DNA from: Cavenderia fasciculata
Lineage: Eukaryota > Evosea > Eumycetozoa > Acytosteliales > Cavenderiaceae
Assembly (NCBI RefSeq): GCF_000203815.1
Contig: NW_004457708.1
Span: 868,001 to 932,000, forward strand
Length of the DNA: 64,000 nucleotides
Direction: 5' to 3'
Part shown: positions 45,508-56,293 of the stretch, one piece after another
Layout of the letters: each line of letters opens with the position of its first letter
Position numbering within the stretch: the first letter of the stretch is position 1
The notes under the pieces: model-generated
What the model was told of the DNA's origin: nothing
Databases searched by the model: none
Seen by the model: the letters and a program-made list of their open reading frames with translations, nothing else
Position numbers and translations under genes: made by a program

Positions 45508-47988
45508 TTAATTTGACATTTTATCAAATGAAGCACCACCAGAACTTTCATGTGGCATTGCAACTGTGTTGGCATTGAAATGATAGAACAATGGGTAATT
45601 GAGAAGATTGAGATAATCGGAAGTGTAGAGATCGGCGTATCTTTGAACTTGCATAGAGAAGAAGGTGGCATTGGAACCACTCTTGAAAAGACTGCCAAAG
45701 TATTTGTTGTAGGCTTCGTTCAACTTGTTGGTGGCTTCTTTGATGTGTTGGTGCAACACTGAAATATCGGGTGGAGTGGTCGACTCACTGTCCAATCCAC
45801 GGTAGATTTCGGCTCTGATAAACTCGAGATTCAACAAATGAATGTTTGTGTTTTTCTGTTCGCCCAAGACACGCAATTCGTGTTGCAGTTCTGGTACGAC
45901 CAACAAGTTTCTCCATCCATGTGACTTTTTCGATTTGATAATGTCGGCAAAGATGTGGTCACCAGTGTACAAGACACGGTTGCCCTTGGCACCAGTCAAC
46001 TTTTGGAAAAGTGACAATGAACCGCCGTGGTATACCTTGCCGGCCTCGAAACGGTCCTTGACGTGGGTGATCATCAGGTTGCCCGTGTTAATGTCAACCT
46101 CTCGGATGGTCGTGCCCTCTGAGAAGAATCTTGGCTTGTCGGCACCGACAATAATCACATCAAAGTAGTCTCTCCACGACTTGTACTTTGGATTGGTGTC
46201 GTTTAACAAATAAGACATCACCTTGTTGGTGTAATAGAATTCACTATTGGTCAACAAAAATACCTTGTTATTATTTTGTCTTAATCTATCAAATAATACA
46301 TTTGCTTGTGTCTTTTTAATATATCTAAAAAAAGGTAGAGGAAAGAATTTGTTATTAATAATCAAGACTATCAAATCAAGAATATATATTGATTGATTTA
46401 CCTTGGCATATCATCCAAAACTTTAGATTTAAGAGTACCATCGTTATGAACAAGATCCATAGCTTCTCTGAGATCTTGGAACAAGTTGGAATAGGATAAA
46501 TCACCTACGTTGTTTCCTTTGATGGCTTGAATGGTTGGCTTTGGAACATCGGCACGTAAAAGTTCCAATGGTGGTGAGTTGGCTTGTTGTTGTTCTTCGG
46601 CAAGTTCCTCTGTAATCTTTAAATTGGATTCAGTTTCAAAGAATTCAACTAGATCAGCATATAAACTGGCTTCTGGTAATGTAAATAATGTATTTAATAA
46701 ATAGAATCTAAATTTGAAATAATAATAAATAAATAAATTAGACATAAATTAAATAAATATTTTGTTTGTTTTCTTATATTACCTTCTACCAATATCATCA
46801 TTTGGAACTCTCATTGATGGATAATATTCATAAGTTTCCTTTGATGTATAGGTGGTTCTACCATGAATACAGAGGGCAATGTTACCAAAACTATCGATTT
46901 TGAGGAGATTACCCAATTCCTTGTCCAAGAACAAACCTCTGATTGGGAACTTTGGATCGTAACGAAGTTTTTTGATGGTGGTTGGGTAACCCAATCCAAT
47001 CAATCTCTCGAGTACCATATCATAAGCCAATTCCTCAAAATCTGGTGAATTGTAAACTGCAATAGTATAATCCATATCGACTAAAATTTAAAATAAGAGA
47101 CATAGATAGGATTAATAAAAAGTTCCATCATTCTCTTTTGAACCATTTGTTTTGTTTTTGCATACATCCATAAAATTCGATACGGTCTAATCTAAGATCA
47201 CGGTTTACAAAGATTCTCTTTAACATTTCTCTCTTGTGGATTGGTGGTAATGAAGATGATGGTACATCCTTGTAGTTTCTTAATTCTTCATCAGTTGGTG
47301 GATTTGATAAATCATCTAATAAAAGAAAAAAAAAGGAAATAATAATAATAATAAAATAAATATTAATATTTGGGTTCCAAGATATAGTGATTGATATAAA
47401 TATTGACATACTCAATGAAAATTGACCCAATTTGTTTGTAGTACCTGGAGAAATGATATTTTCTGATTTCTTGCCGTCTTCCCTATTGATATGATGATTA
47501 TTATTATTTAGTTGATAATTATTATTATTATTAAAGTCAAAATGATGGTTCATTTTGATTGGTTATTTTAAAGTAAAAATAATAATTATAATTAATTGAA
47601 TGTTTAATAAGGTATTAAGGTAGAGTAGAAAGAGGTAGGTAGTAGGTAAATAAATAAAATTATTAAAGTATTAAAAAGAATAGAAAAAAAGGTTAATTAA
47701 CTTTGTTACCAATGTATACAGATATTTTATTTCATCTCTATTCATCTGTTCATGCCATTCCATTCATAATCCTATTTGTTAAACTCTCATTGTTGTTGTC
47801 GCCTTCTTTTTAAATCCCTCCAAATGAATATGAAATAACTATATATGCTATGCCTATGCCTATGCCTATACAATACAATACAATGATACATACTCTTGTC
47901 TTCTCTTCTCCATCAACATACCAGCACTTGAAGTACGGAGTTGAGTTTGGAGTCTTGGAGCATGTGGAACATCTGGTGTTTGTGACAT
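45508..47988 (-). CDS. Cytosolic purine 5'-nucleotidase (NT5C2 type, HAD superfamily)
   Basis: Inferred exons, in transcript order, are 47988-47894, 47482-47412, 47315-47166, 47080-46783, 46707-46402 and 46324-45508, giving 578 residues, close to human NT5C2 (561). The HAD nucleophile motif 'FYGFDMDYTIAVYNSP' is built across an intron; 'FLLTNSEFYYTNKVM' is motif II, and 'YTGDHIFADIIKSKKSHGWR' carries the motif IV Asp. 'VNRDLRLDRIEFYGFDMDYT' is a family signature. The enzyme dephosphorylates IMP/GMP in the cytosol. The start at 47988 ('MSQTPDVPHAPRLQTQLRTS') gives a family-like length. An alternative start at 47553 in the preceding intron reads in frame into the second exon with an Asn/His-rich leader, so two mRNA forms are possible. 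Confidence 0.9.
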
Positions 47989-48460
47989 TATTATTATTAA
48001 TAATCTTTAGTTATCTATAAGATGATGATGATTCTTTAGAGAGATAGATAGATAGATAATGAATTGATTAAAGGTTGATAGTGAGTGATAGTGATGATTA
48101 AATTAAATTTTAATTATTAATTAATTAATCCTGTGGTTAGATTATCTGTATGTATGTTATATTATATGTGTGTGTTAATTAAATATATATTATTATATGA
48201 TACTAAAAAAAAAAATGGTTGATTTATGAAGATGCATGAAATTAAATATCAATTTTTGTGAAGTTGATCAAACACAAAACCAAACATCTTTGTGTTAAAA
48301 ATTAATTTTTATTTTCTTTCTTTTTTTCAGCGAATCGATGCTCACTCATACTCCGTTTTAGGGTATTACTCGATTCGATCATTTATTGAATATTTTAAGA
48401 CACAAACAACAACAACAAACAAACCTTTGTTATTTCAACAACTAGATTGATTGGACTTGG
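47989..48460. promoter_or_regulatory. Divergent promoter, nucleotidase and TTL-like genes
   Basis: 472 bases of AT-rich DNA with GATA repeats near 48041-48058 and ACAACA repeats just before the TTL-like start. Shared upstream region for both genes; no coding sequence seen. Confidence 0.5.
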
Positions 48461-49873
48461 ATGATGAAGCTAGGGTATGACATTAAGGCAAATTTAACAT
48501 ATCACAAGATACTCAGAGATGTGTACTTTAAGAAAGACGATCGATGGGTACCTGTAGACGCAGACACTGCACATGTATGCGAGACGATCGCTGACGCTGT
48601 CAAGCTGGGTGCATCAGACACACGAGACGACAATGGAGAGCGTATCGTACCTCTACTAGTCAGCAATCGCACCTTGGAGTATAACTCGCAATATGGCTAT
48701 ATCCGACCATTCAACAATGAATACTATCAACGTATCTATGACCGTGACGATGAACTCGAAAGAATTAATAATAACAATAATAATAATAATAATAATGAAC
48801 AACTGTCATCATCATCATCATCATCAACAACCAATACAACATCACCAACACTCAATCATATCATATCGGAACAACAACATCAACAAGAAGAACAAGACAA
48901 CGATGATGTATCAGCTACACCAGTCGAAGGTAAATTACAACTTCGAAAGGTCAATTTTAATGGTATTATACGTAATGCAATTGGTGGATTTCATTTAATG
49001 ATTGATAAGTTTGTTTTGACCAAGACATTGGCTAGATCGGATTACTTGGTACCAAGTATACTAGTGGAACATGGTGTTGTAACTGGTACGTATGGAATGG
49101 ATGGTGATATGTCGGATAAACCTGATCGTGTGTGGTATCTTAAAGACCCGAGACTCAACCGTTCAAAAGGTATCCAATTATTTAAAAAGTTGGATGATGC
49201 ACTTGAAATATGCAAGGCAGATCCTTCTAAAAGATACATTGTACAACGAGAGATGGTTCCATTACTACTCAACAATACCTACAAATTTGACATTCGTGTC
49301 ATGATCCTATTTACATTCTCACCGACCTCTACCAACCTCTATCTCTTCAAGGAAGGTGTCATCAGGTCGACAGGTGCCAAATACGAGCGTGGTAGCACCG
49401 ACACGCAACAACAATTCACCAACTTTTGCTTTCAGAAAGAGATGAACCCGGAATTTGAAAACATCCTTCCTCTACGAGACTGGGATACACAAGACAAGAC
49501 ATTCAAGAGAATTCAACAGGCAGTGTGCGAGATATTCACTAATTTCATGCCTCGACTAAATCAACTTGGTCACCAAGGATACACCATCTTTGGATTGGAC
49601 TTTTTAATCGATGAACTCGAGAAACTCCATCTTTTAGAGGTCAACTATTCACCAAGTATGTTTATTGCAAGCAGTGAAAATGTCAAATCTATCTGTAGAC
49701 GTGCCATCTCTCAAATACCTGCTTTGGCACTTGAACCTATCCTATTCTCAACTACTCCCATCACTGGAGATTGGATTCACTGTTTAGAAAGAGTTCATCT
49801 TAAAAAGAAAGTAAATAATGACAACAAAGATGATGATGATGATGAAGATCTTGACAATTTTAATCTATTTTAA
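48461..49873 (+). CDS. Tubulin-tyrosine-ligase-like (TTL domain) protein
   Basis: Single exon, 470 residues. After about 90 residues without recognised motifs and an Asn/Ser/Gln insert, the ATP-grasp TTL core follows: 'DRVWYLKDPRLNRSKGIQLF' (nucleotide-binding lysine region), 'YIVQREMVPLLLNNTYKFDI' with 'RVMILF', and 'GYTIFGLDFLIDELEKLHLL' with 'EVNYSPSMF' (acidic metal ligands and the Asn of EVN). Such ligases add amino acids, typically Tyr, Gly or Glu, to tubulin or other proteins. Subtype and substrate are unclear; the core looks nearer to the single-domain TTL/TTLL12 type than to long polyglutamylases. Two ATGs stand in tandem (48461 and 48464). The C-terminus is an Asp/Asn-rich tail. Confidence 0.82.
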   Translation: MMKLGYDIKANLTYHKILRDVYFKKDDRWVPVDADTAHVCETIADAVKLGASDTRDDNGERIVPLLVSNRTLEYNSQYGYIRPFNNEYYQRIYDRDDELERINNNNNNNNNNEQLSSSSSSSTTNTTSPTLNHIISEQQHQQEEQDNDDVSATPVEGKLQLRKVNFNGIIRNAIGGFHLMIDKFVLTKTLARSDYLVPSILVEHGVVTGTYGMDGDMSDKPDRVWYLKDPRLNRSKGIQLFKKLDDALEICKADPSKRYIVQREMVPLLLNNTYKFDIRVMILFTFSPTSTNLYLFKEGVIRSTGAKYERGSTDTQQQFTNFCFQKEMNPEFENILPLRDWDTQDKTFKRIQQAVCEIFTNFMPRLNQLGHQGYTIFGLDFLIDELEKLHLLEVNYSPSMFIASSENVKSICRRAISQIPALALEPILFSTTPITGDWIHCLERVHLKKKVNNDNKDDDDDEDLDNFNLF

Positions 49874-50109
49874 ATCAAAATAGATTATCTAAATCAAATC
49901 AATATTAAATCAAAATATAATTATATTTTATAAATATTATTCTACAATTTATATTATATTTTATTTATTTATTTATTAATTATTATTCTGTTGTTGTTGG
50001 TTTGTTGGTTTTATCTATCTAATTCTATTATTAATTAATTTAAAAGTACATTTGATTGATTGATAATAGTGTACAATTATATCTAAATCTATATCTTTGT
50101 GTTTTTGAT
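49874..50109. other. Spacer between convergent genes
   Basis: AT-rich 3' flanks of the TTL-like (+) and uniporter (-) genes. No gene seen. Confidence 0.5.
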
Positions 50110-51306
50110 TTAATTCTTTGGAACTTGTTCAACAAATTCACCGTGTTCAGATAAATGATAAGATGCAGCATATTCTAATTTCTTTAATTCTTCTTCCTTT
50201 GTATCCAATAATTCAAGTAACCTAAAAAAAAAAATAAGGGATTGTTAGTGTCTTGTAACTTTTTTAAAATATTCTTATATTTACTTGTTATATTCACCAA
50301 CTGGGAACTTTAATTTGTTGAATAATTTAGCTTGCTTTCTCTTGAATAGTGTATCGGTCAAAGCTTCAAAAGTGTATTCAGTCTTGGTGAGAGTGAAATA
50401 GGTGTAACCAATCAAGACGGTTCCAAAACTGACAAAATAGGTGACTGGTTCCATAATGTCCCATGAAAGATCCCACCATGTCAAACGACCAATGACACCA
50501 GCTTGGAGTACCAAGTAACCCAAACCAGCCCAAATGATACGATGAGCACTGTTTGTCGATCTTCTATCAATATCTTGTTTGATTGGTTCATATTTGGCTA
50601 GGTTGGCCTTTACCTTGTTAATCTCTTCCTTTTTCATTTGAATCAATTTTTCTAATCCAACTCCTTTGTTTTCAATATCCAATACACTATAAATAAATAA
50701 ATAAATAAAAGAAAGGAAATTAATTATTAGATTACATTGATTCAAATCATTATTGATTGATTGATTGATTGATTGGATTCAACATACTAGTATAAAGATT
50801 GATAAACATGATTTGGTTTAATAAAGACGGAATTTGAAATATTTGGTACGGCACTGTTTGGAAGATGAATGATGTTACCAGATTGAGTCAATGCATTAGA
50901 GAGTGGTGTTACTTCATTATCCTTGAAACCAGATTCAATAGCCAAATTCTTAAAATCATCAAATGTAATCTTGCTACGTGGATCTAAATCTAATCTTTGT
51001 CTTAGTTTTGTGGCATTTGAACCTTTTAGAATAGTTCCAAAATCGGCTGCAGATGTTGTTGATTCTAATAAGGAAGATATGATAAAGTAAAAGTATAAGT
51101 ATAAAAGTGTTTGTTATAAATTTCATGAATGATGATATGGAGGGTCGGTCGTCGATCATCCTATCAATCGTATTTTTTTTCTGTTAGAAGTCGTGTCTGT
51201 GTCACATACTAATTGCTTGAGATGCATCTAATCTTTGGTATAATTGAGCTGATCTTTGTAGTGATGCAGATCTTCTGAATAATTGGTTTACTGCTTGTGC
51301 GTACAT
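50110..51306 (-). CDS. mcu: Mitochondrial calcium uniporter (MCU)
   Basis: Inferred exons, in transcript order, are 51306-51210, 51064-50788, 50686-50285 and 50221-50110, giving 295 residues, short like the Dictyostelium MCU. The pore signature is 'WWDLSWDIMEPVTYFVSFGT', the conserved W-D-x-x-E-P filter between two membrane spans ('IIWAGLGYLVLQAGVIGRL' and 'YFVSFGTVLIGYTYF'). A coiled coil ('LIQMKKEEINKVKANLAKYE') precedes TM1, and a C-terminal helix follows TM2. The N-terminus is Arg/Ser/Gln-rich without acids ('MYAQAVNQLFRRSASLQRSA'), a mitochondrial presequence. The channel sits in the inner membrane and carries calcium into the matrix. Dictyostelid MCU is reported to work without EMRE. 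Its N-terminal domain ('DLDPRSKITFDDFKNLAIES') is unlike the animal one. Confidence 0.93.
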
Positions 51307-51782
51307 GTTTTATCTCTTCTCTATATATAATTTACAAACTAAATCTATCTTTGATCATCACTCATCATCATGAATGGGGTTCTGCCTTCCACAGATATTA
51401 TTCAAAAAAAAAAAAGAAAAACCCAAAGACACTCGAAAAAAAATCACACAAAAAGGGTGTCTCTTTGTCTTTGAATTATTATTTTGCCAAAGATGAGGAA
51501 ATAAATATTAATAATATTATTCACTAAAGATTTAAGTTTTTTTATTATTAAATTATTTTATTCATTTTTAAACATGAGATTGGTCGTATGTATTCCATCC
51601 ATAAATTTAAAAATATTTAAATTTGTTCAGTGAAAAAAAAAAAAAAAAGAATCATGTCAGAACCCACATCTTCATCATCATAGTTGGTAAAAGATCATTT
51701 AGTTTATATTTATTTATTTTTAATATTTCTTACTTCTTGAATCTAGGAAGAGAAAGATAGATAGATAGATAGATAGTAGAAG
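51307..51782. promoter_or_regulatory. Divergent promoter, MCU and RSU1-like genes
   Basis: AT-rich 476 bases with poly-A runs at about 51407 and 51633-51647 and a GATA run directly before the RSU1-like start. No coding sequence is seen. Confidence 0.5.
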
Positions 51783-52817
51783 ATGGGAGCCAATCTAGCC
51801 AAAGAGCTTGATAAAGCTAAAGCACAAAACATTACAGAGCTTGACCTCAAAGACAAGGGAATCGATGAACTCCCCTCAAACATTGGCAATCTAGATCAAC
51901 TCAAAAAGTTAAACCTCTCTAAAAATAACCTTAGAAAGTTACCTACTACTATAGGTATGTCATCAGATACTGATCAGCTGCTGTATTGCTAATACTAATC
52001 TAATCATCTTTTTGTTGTTTCCAAAGGTAATCTTCGAAACCTTGTATCACTTAGTTTATTCCAAAACAGTTTGAAAGAGTTACCACATGAACTCACTCAA
52101 TTAACCAACCTTGAAGCACTCAACCTCAGTATTAACAAACTACCAAGTTTACCAAGAGGTTTTGGTTCATTTAATCATCTCTATTTCTTGGATTTATCTT
52201 ATAATAGGTATGTAATATATTAATATATTAATATATATAAAGTAAAATGAATATATTATTAATGTTTGTATATATATATACATATATATTTTAGATTGAC
52301 AGAATTAACAACACAAATTGGTTTGATTACAACATTGAAAGAATTACATCTATCATTTAACAAGTTGACAGAGTTACCAGCCGAGATTGGTAAATGTTTG
52401 GATTTGGAGATATTCAATTGCAGTAATAACAAGATTGAATTGTTGCCACCAGAGATTGCCAATTGCAACAAGTTGAGATTGGTCAATATCGTCAATAACA
52501 AGATAGTATGGATTCCACCACCATTTGGAAAGATTGAAAAGTTGGAAAAGATCGATATCTCACTCAACCCAATCGACAAGGTATTGCAACCACATGCAAT
52601 GCGTGGACCCGATGTATTGATCAAATACATTAAATCTGATGAATACGATCAGACCTATTACAAGGAAACTGGTAAACCAAGACCTTCTACCACTACACTC
52701 TCAACATCTCCTCCAACTACTCCACCAACTACAGATGAAGCTTCTGCTGATCATCCACCTCATAAACATGAACCTGAAGAAACTTCAACAACCTCTACAG
52801 CAGCAACAAGTTCCTAA
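51783..52817 (+). CDS. Ras suppressor protein 1-like leucine-rich repeat protein (RSU1)
   Basis: Inferred exons are 51783-51954, 52027-52207 and 52295-52817, giving 291 residues (human RSU1 has 277). At least seven typical 23-residue LRRs follow an N-terminal cap: 'ITELDLKDKGIDELPSNIGN', 'LVSLSLFQNSLKELPHELTQ', 'LPRGFGSFNHLYFLDLSYNR', 'LKELHLSFNKLTELPAEIGK', 'LRLVNIVNNKIVWIPPPFGK'. 'LPRGFGS' in the middle and 'VLIKYIKSDEYDQTYYKETG' after the last repeat are RSU1 features and separate it from other LRR proteins. RSU1 binds PINCH in the integrin-linked kinase complex in animals; in amoebae it presumably acts in adhesion or Ras/Rap signalling. The last 45 residues are Thr/Ser/Pro-rich. Gly at position 2 leaves N-myristoylation conceivable but the context is weak. 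Confidence 0.86.
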
Positions 52818-53112
52818 AAAACAAAAGAGACAAAAAAAAACAAAGAGATCCTATTATTTATTTGTAACATCATCCATCCATCCATCCACCTTACCTTTTT
52901 CCATTTCCCAATCAATATCATCAATCAATTATAAACGATCCTCCTTTTTTCCTTGATTAAATTAAAAAATCTATTTTAATTTGTTTTGTCGTTTTTTTTT
53001 TTTTTTTTTGAGAACATCGTTGTTGCTTTCTCAAAGCAAATAATATCTATTTTTATATATTACCCTTTACTTTAGTATATATATAGATAGATAGATATAG
53101 TTGTTAGGAAGA
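52818..53112. other. Short spacer
   Basis: 3' end of the RSU1-like gene and promoter of the CCNDBP1-like gene, with a 17-base poly-T run at about 52993-53009 and GATA repeats near 53086. No gene seen. Confidence 0.5.
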
Positions 53113-54326
53113 ATGGCAAGTTATGATGCAGTTGTTAAAAAGTTTGAAGTAGCAATCAGTGAATTAGAGATCAAGACACCTTTTGATGAATCATTCACTA
53201 GACCTACTAGAATTCATGTAGCTAAAATATCAAAGACTCTTTCTCACGAGGTTACTAAACGTATGATAGTATAGTAAAAGTATTTGTAATCATTTACTAA
53301 TTTGATTTGATATATCTTTCTCTAGTCGCATTATTATTACAAGAATTAAGAGCCAACCCAGAGTTCTTTGAAAATATAGAGGAATGTGTTGATGTTTTAT
53401 CGTCAATGTTTAAGGGATTCACAGCCTATGCTTGTGACTCGTTGTACAGATTAGGAAAGAGTCACTTTTTAAGAGTATACAAATCGATATTGGATATGAT
53501 CCTAGACTACAAGGAGAATGAAGAACGTTTGGGTGACGAAGAAGAGAATATAGTGTCAAAGGATAGAATCGGTACTGCTTGGAAATCATGTGAAATGTTT
53601 GAAAAGCTACCTCTAAGCAATTATCATGCCATCGTCGAACGTGGATTGGAAATCTTTGCCACCGTCAACGATGCATTTGAAGAAGTTGATGATATATACG
53701 ATGCAATTGAAAATTATAAACTTCGTTGTCAAGAAGCTAAAGATAAACAACAAAATGATGAAAATGATGATGAAGATGAAGATGAAAAAGAAAAGAAACA
53801 AAAGATACAAGAAAAGAAACAAGAAGATGAAGAAGAAGAAGATGAAGAAGAAGAAGAAGATGATGATGAAAATGTTATATTGGATGATGAAGATGATGAT
53901 GATTTTGTAATTGATCAAGAAGATGGACAAGATGAAGCACAAATGATGAATGAAAAGGAAATGAATAATGTCGATGATTTACATACGGTCATTGATTTTA
54001 TCATCGAGATGTTTTATGCAGTTGACATGCACGTCAAAAATATCATTGGAGGCAAGGATCAAGACGATGTATCATACGAATCAACCGAGATTATTGGTCA
54101 TATGGACAGTGTCATTCAATCATTTAGCCAACTTTCAAGCATTATAGATGATGTGGCCAGTGGCATTTACCCACCTCAAAACGAAGAGTTTGTAGTTGGA
54201 CAAATTGCATTCCTCGACTCGGAATCTAGAAAACTCAAACAAGTACTCGAAAAGATGGGTGTTCAAAGACCACCAACCAATCATCAAGAAATCATTTCTC
54301 AATTAGAAGTTGTTAAATTATCTTAA
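53113..54326 (+). CDS. GCIP / cyclin-D1-binding protein 1-like protein
   Basis: Inferred exons are 53113-53260 and 53326-54326, giving 382 residues (human CCNDBP1 has 360). All-helical, with the family's landmarks in order: 'ISKTLSHEVTKLALLLQELR' near the N-terminus, 'RIGTAWKSCEMFEKLPLSNY' with 'VNDAFEEVDD' in the middle (human: AVWEACDQFTQLPRDN), and 'SIIDDVASGIYPPQNEEF' towards the C-terminus (human: LVLSLYPP). Between the halves is a 75-residue Asp/Glu/Lys-rich insert, longer than in animals. In animals the protein binds cyclin D and HLH factors and restrains growth; here the role is unknown. The CDS starts in a GATA-rich leader and the first ATG is used. Confidence 0.8.
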
Positions 54327-54580
54327 TCAAAACACATACACTCCCTTTCACATCCCACCAACTTACCTATACCAAATTAAAATAATAATAATAATATTGA
54401 TTTAATAAATAAATAAATACCTATATTATTATTGGTATACATATACACACACACACACACAAATAATCCCTATTTATATAAATAAATAAATAAATAATGT
54501 ATTTTTTTTTTTTTTTGGTCAATCTCGTGATTGATTTATTATTATTTTTGATTTATTATTTTTGATTTTTGATTGATTTA

Positions 54581-55819
54581 TTATTGAATATATTCATTTT
54601 CATTTAAATACCAATCATCACCTTTTTTATGGAAATGAATTGGTACCCATGGCATACCCTTTGCTTTTCTATCGGCTGCCAATTTTCTTTGAGCTTCTTC
54701 AACCTTTGACTTTTCTCTTGTCATTTCTTTGGGTGCTTTTTTATCGGCTGCTTCAAAGACACCTCTCCATACATTGGATGAATCAGTCTCGTAGAGGGTA
54801 TGTGGAGTTTGGATGATTGATGGAGTCATACCCTTTCTCTTAAAGAATGTAGTATGATCATTCTTTTTGTACTCCGAATTGATTGTGATTTCTTGGTCCC
54901 AACATCCTTTAATCTTTTGTAATTTCTCCTTTCCTTTATAGACTGTTGCCTCCATAGCATTGTACGAACCATACAACAGTGGTTTGGGATAGAGAGTTGT
55001 CTTTATACGATAGTCATGTTTGTTGCTTGTCATCTTGGTCTTGCCAACAAACTCACTAAAGTTTCTAAGGAATCTAACGGCGATCGTTGCCATACTGATT
55101 CTGTACTCTTCGTCGTGTTGTTCCAATTTAATGACAAAGTCACCATCGAGTGTGAATTTAAAGTAGGTACCCATAAAGTTGGTACGTGCTGGCATGAAGT
55201 AGGCGGCTGATACACCAGCCTCCTTGTTGTAGGCCATGGTACAGCTGATTGGGAATGGGTGGTGTTGAATCTGCTCTGCAATGACTTGAACATGTTGTTT
55301 GGCGCCATTTTCAGCGTCTGGCAACGAAGCACTGCCTTGGAGTGTCTCTCCAAGTACTGGATTCAATGGTTTCTTGGTCAAGTCATCGTATACCTTGAAT
55401 GTCGACATGTAGTAACGGTACACCTGGAACATACGTTCCTTGTCGTCTTTGATGCCGTTTGCCTTGATCAAGAGGTCGAAATGAGCTGCATAGTTTTCTG
55501 CAAAGAAACTAAGCGAAGATCTAGGCAAGATGAAAGAACCTGGAACAGTCATATGAGTTAGGTCAGAATTCAACTTAAAATTCTTTAACATCATTCCCAA
55601 TGCAGCAATATGTGATCCACTACCAACAGCATCATCAATTTCATCAAGATTCATTGTAACCACAGGTGTAGTTGTAGTTGTAGTTGTACTAGTAGTTGAA
55701 GTTGTTAAAGTATCTGGTGATTGAGCCTCTGAATGATCCACTTTCAACTCTTCAGGTACTACTTCTTCAACTTCTATAAGTTCCTTTTTCTTTTTATCCT
55801 TCTTATCTTTTTTTCCCAT
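54581..55819 (-). CDS. Oxysterol-binding protein, tandem copy 1 (intronless)
   Basis: Single exon, 412 residues. Lys/Asp-rich start ('MGKKDKKDKKKKEL'), acidic linker, Thr tract, then a lipid-transfer ORD domain: 'GSFILPRSSLSFFAENYAAH', 'KPLNPVLGETLQG', the lipid-phosphate motif 'EQIQHHPFPISC', 'GTYFKFTLDGDFVIKL', 'KPLLYGSYNAMEATVYKGKE' and 'KVEEAQRKLAADRKAKGMPW' at the end. The short ORD-only form lacks PH domain and FFAT motif. Such proteins carry sterol or PI4P between membranes. The residue after HHP is Phe, one residue more than the canonical HHPP. Unlike its two neighbours it has no intron, so it may have been retroposed or lost the intron. Confidence 0.9.
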   Translation of the reverse strand: MGKKDKKDKKKKELIEVEEVVPEELKVDHSEAQSPDTLTTSTTSTTTTTTTPVVTMNLDEIDDAVGSGSHIAALGMMLKNFKLNSDLTHMTVPGSFILPRSSLSFFAENYAAHFDLLIKANGIKDDKERMFQVYRYYMSTFKVYDDLTKKPLNPVLGETLQGSASLPDAENGAKQHVQVIAEQIQHHPFPISCTMAYNKEAGVSAAYFMPARTNFMGTYFKFTLDGDFVIKLEQHDEEYRISMATIAVRFLRNFSEFVGKTKMTSNKHDYRIKTTLYPKPLLYGSYNAMEATVYKGKEKLQKIKGCWDQEITINSEYKKNDHTTFFKRKGMTPSIIQTPHTLYETDSSNVWRGVFEAADKKAPKEMTREKSKVEEAQRKLAADRKAKGMPWVPIHFHKKGDDWYLNENEYIQ

Positions 55820-56293
55820 TTTCTCTCTATAAAATAAAAGAATAAGATTGAAATGATTAATATCTATGTTTATTATTATTATTATTATGATTCATCATTC
55901 GTATATATATATAACATACATGTAATAGATTGATATTCAATAGATCAATGATCAACAACAATGATGAAAACTCAAAACACAATCATATGAAATTTCGGTC
56001 GGGGCCAAAAAAGATCTCTAATCTTTTTTGCAACAATTCAATTGTGAATGAATAATTATTTTAAAACAAACTATATTTAGAATTGGATTAATTAATTATT
56101 GTTTAATATTATCCTCTTTTCATCTTCCCTACCTATATCTATATCTCTCTCTTTGTCTCCAAGAGTATCTAGAACCAAAAATTAATATAGGTCTTTTTTT
56201 TGAATATTTTTTGAAAATTAGATAAATATATGTATATGTATATGTATATTTAATTGTTTATTGTTTATTACTATTATTATTTATTATTTATTA
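55820..56293. other. Spacer between OSBP copies 1 and 2
   Basis: AT-rich with ATT and AT runs. Holds the promoter of copy 1 and the 3' end of copy 2. No gene seen. Confidence 0.5.
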
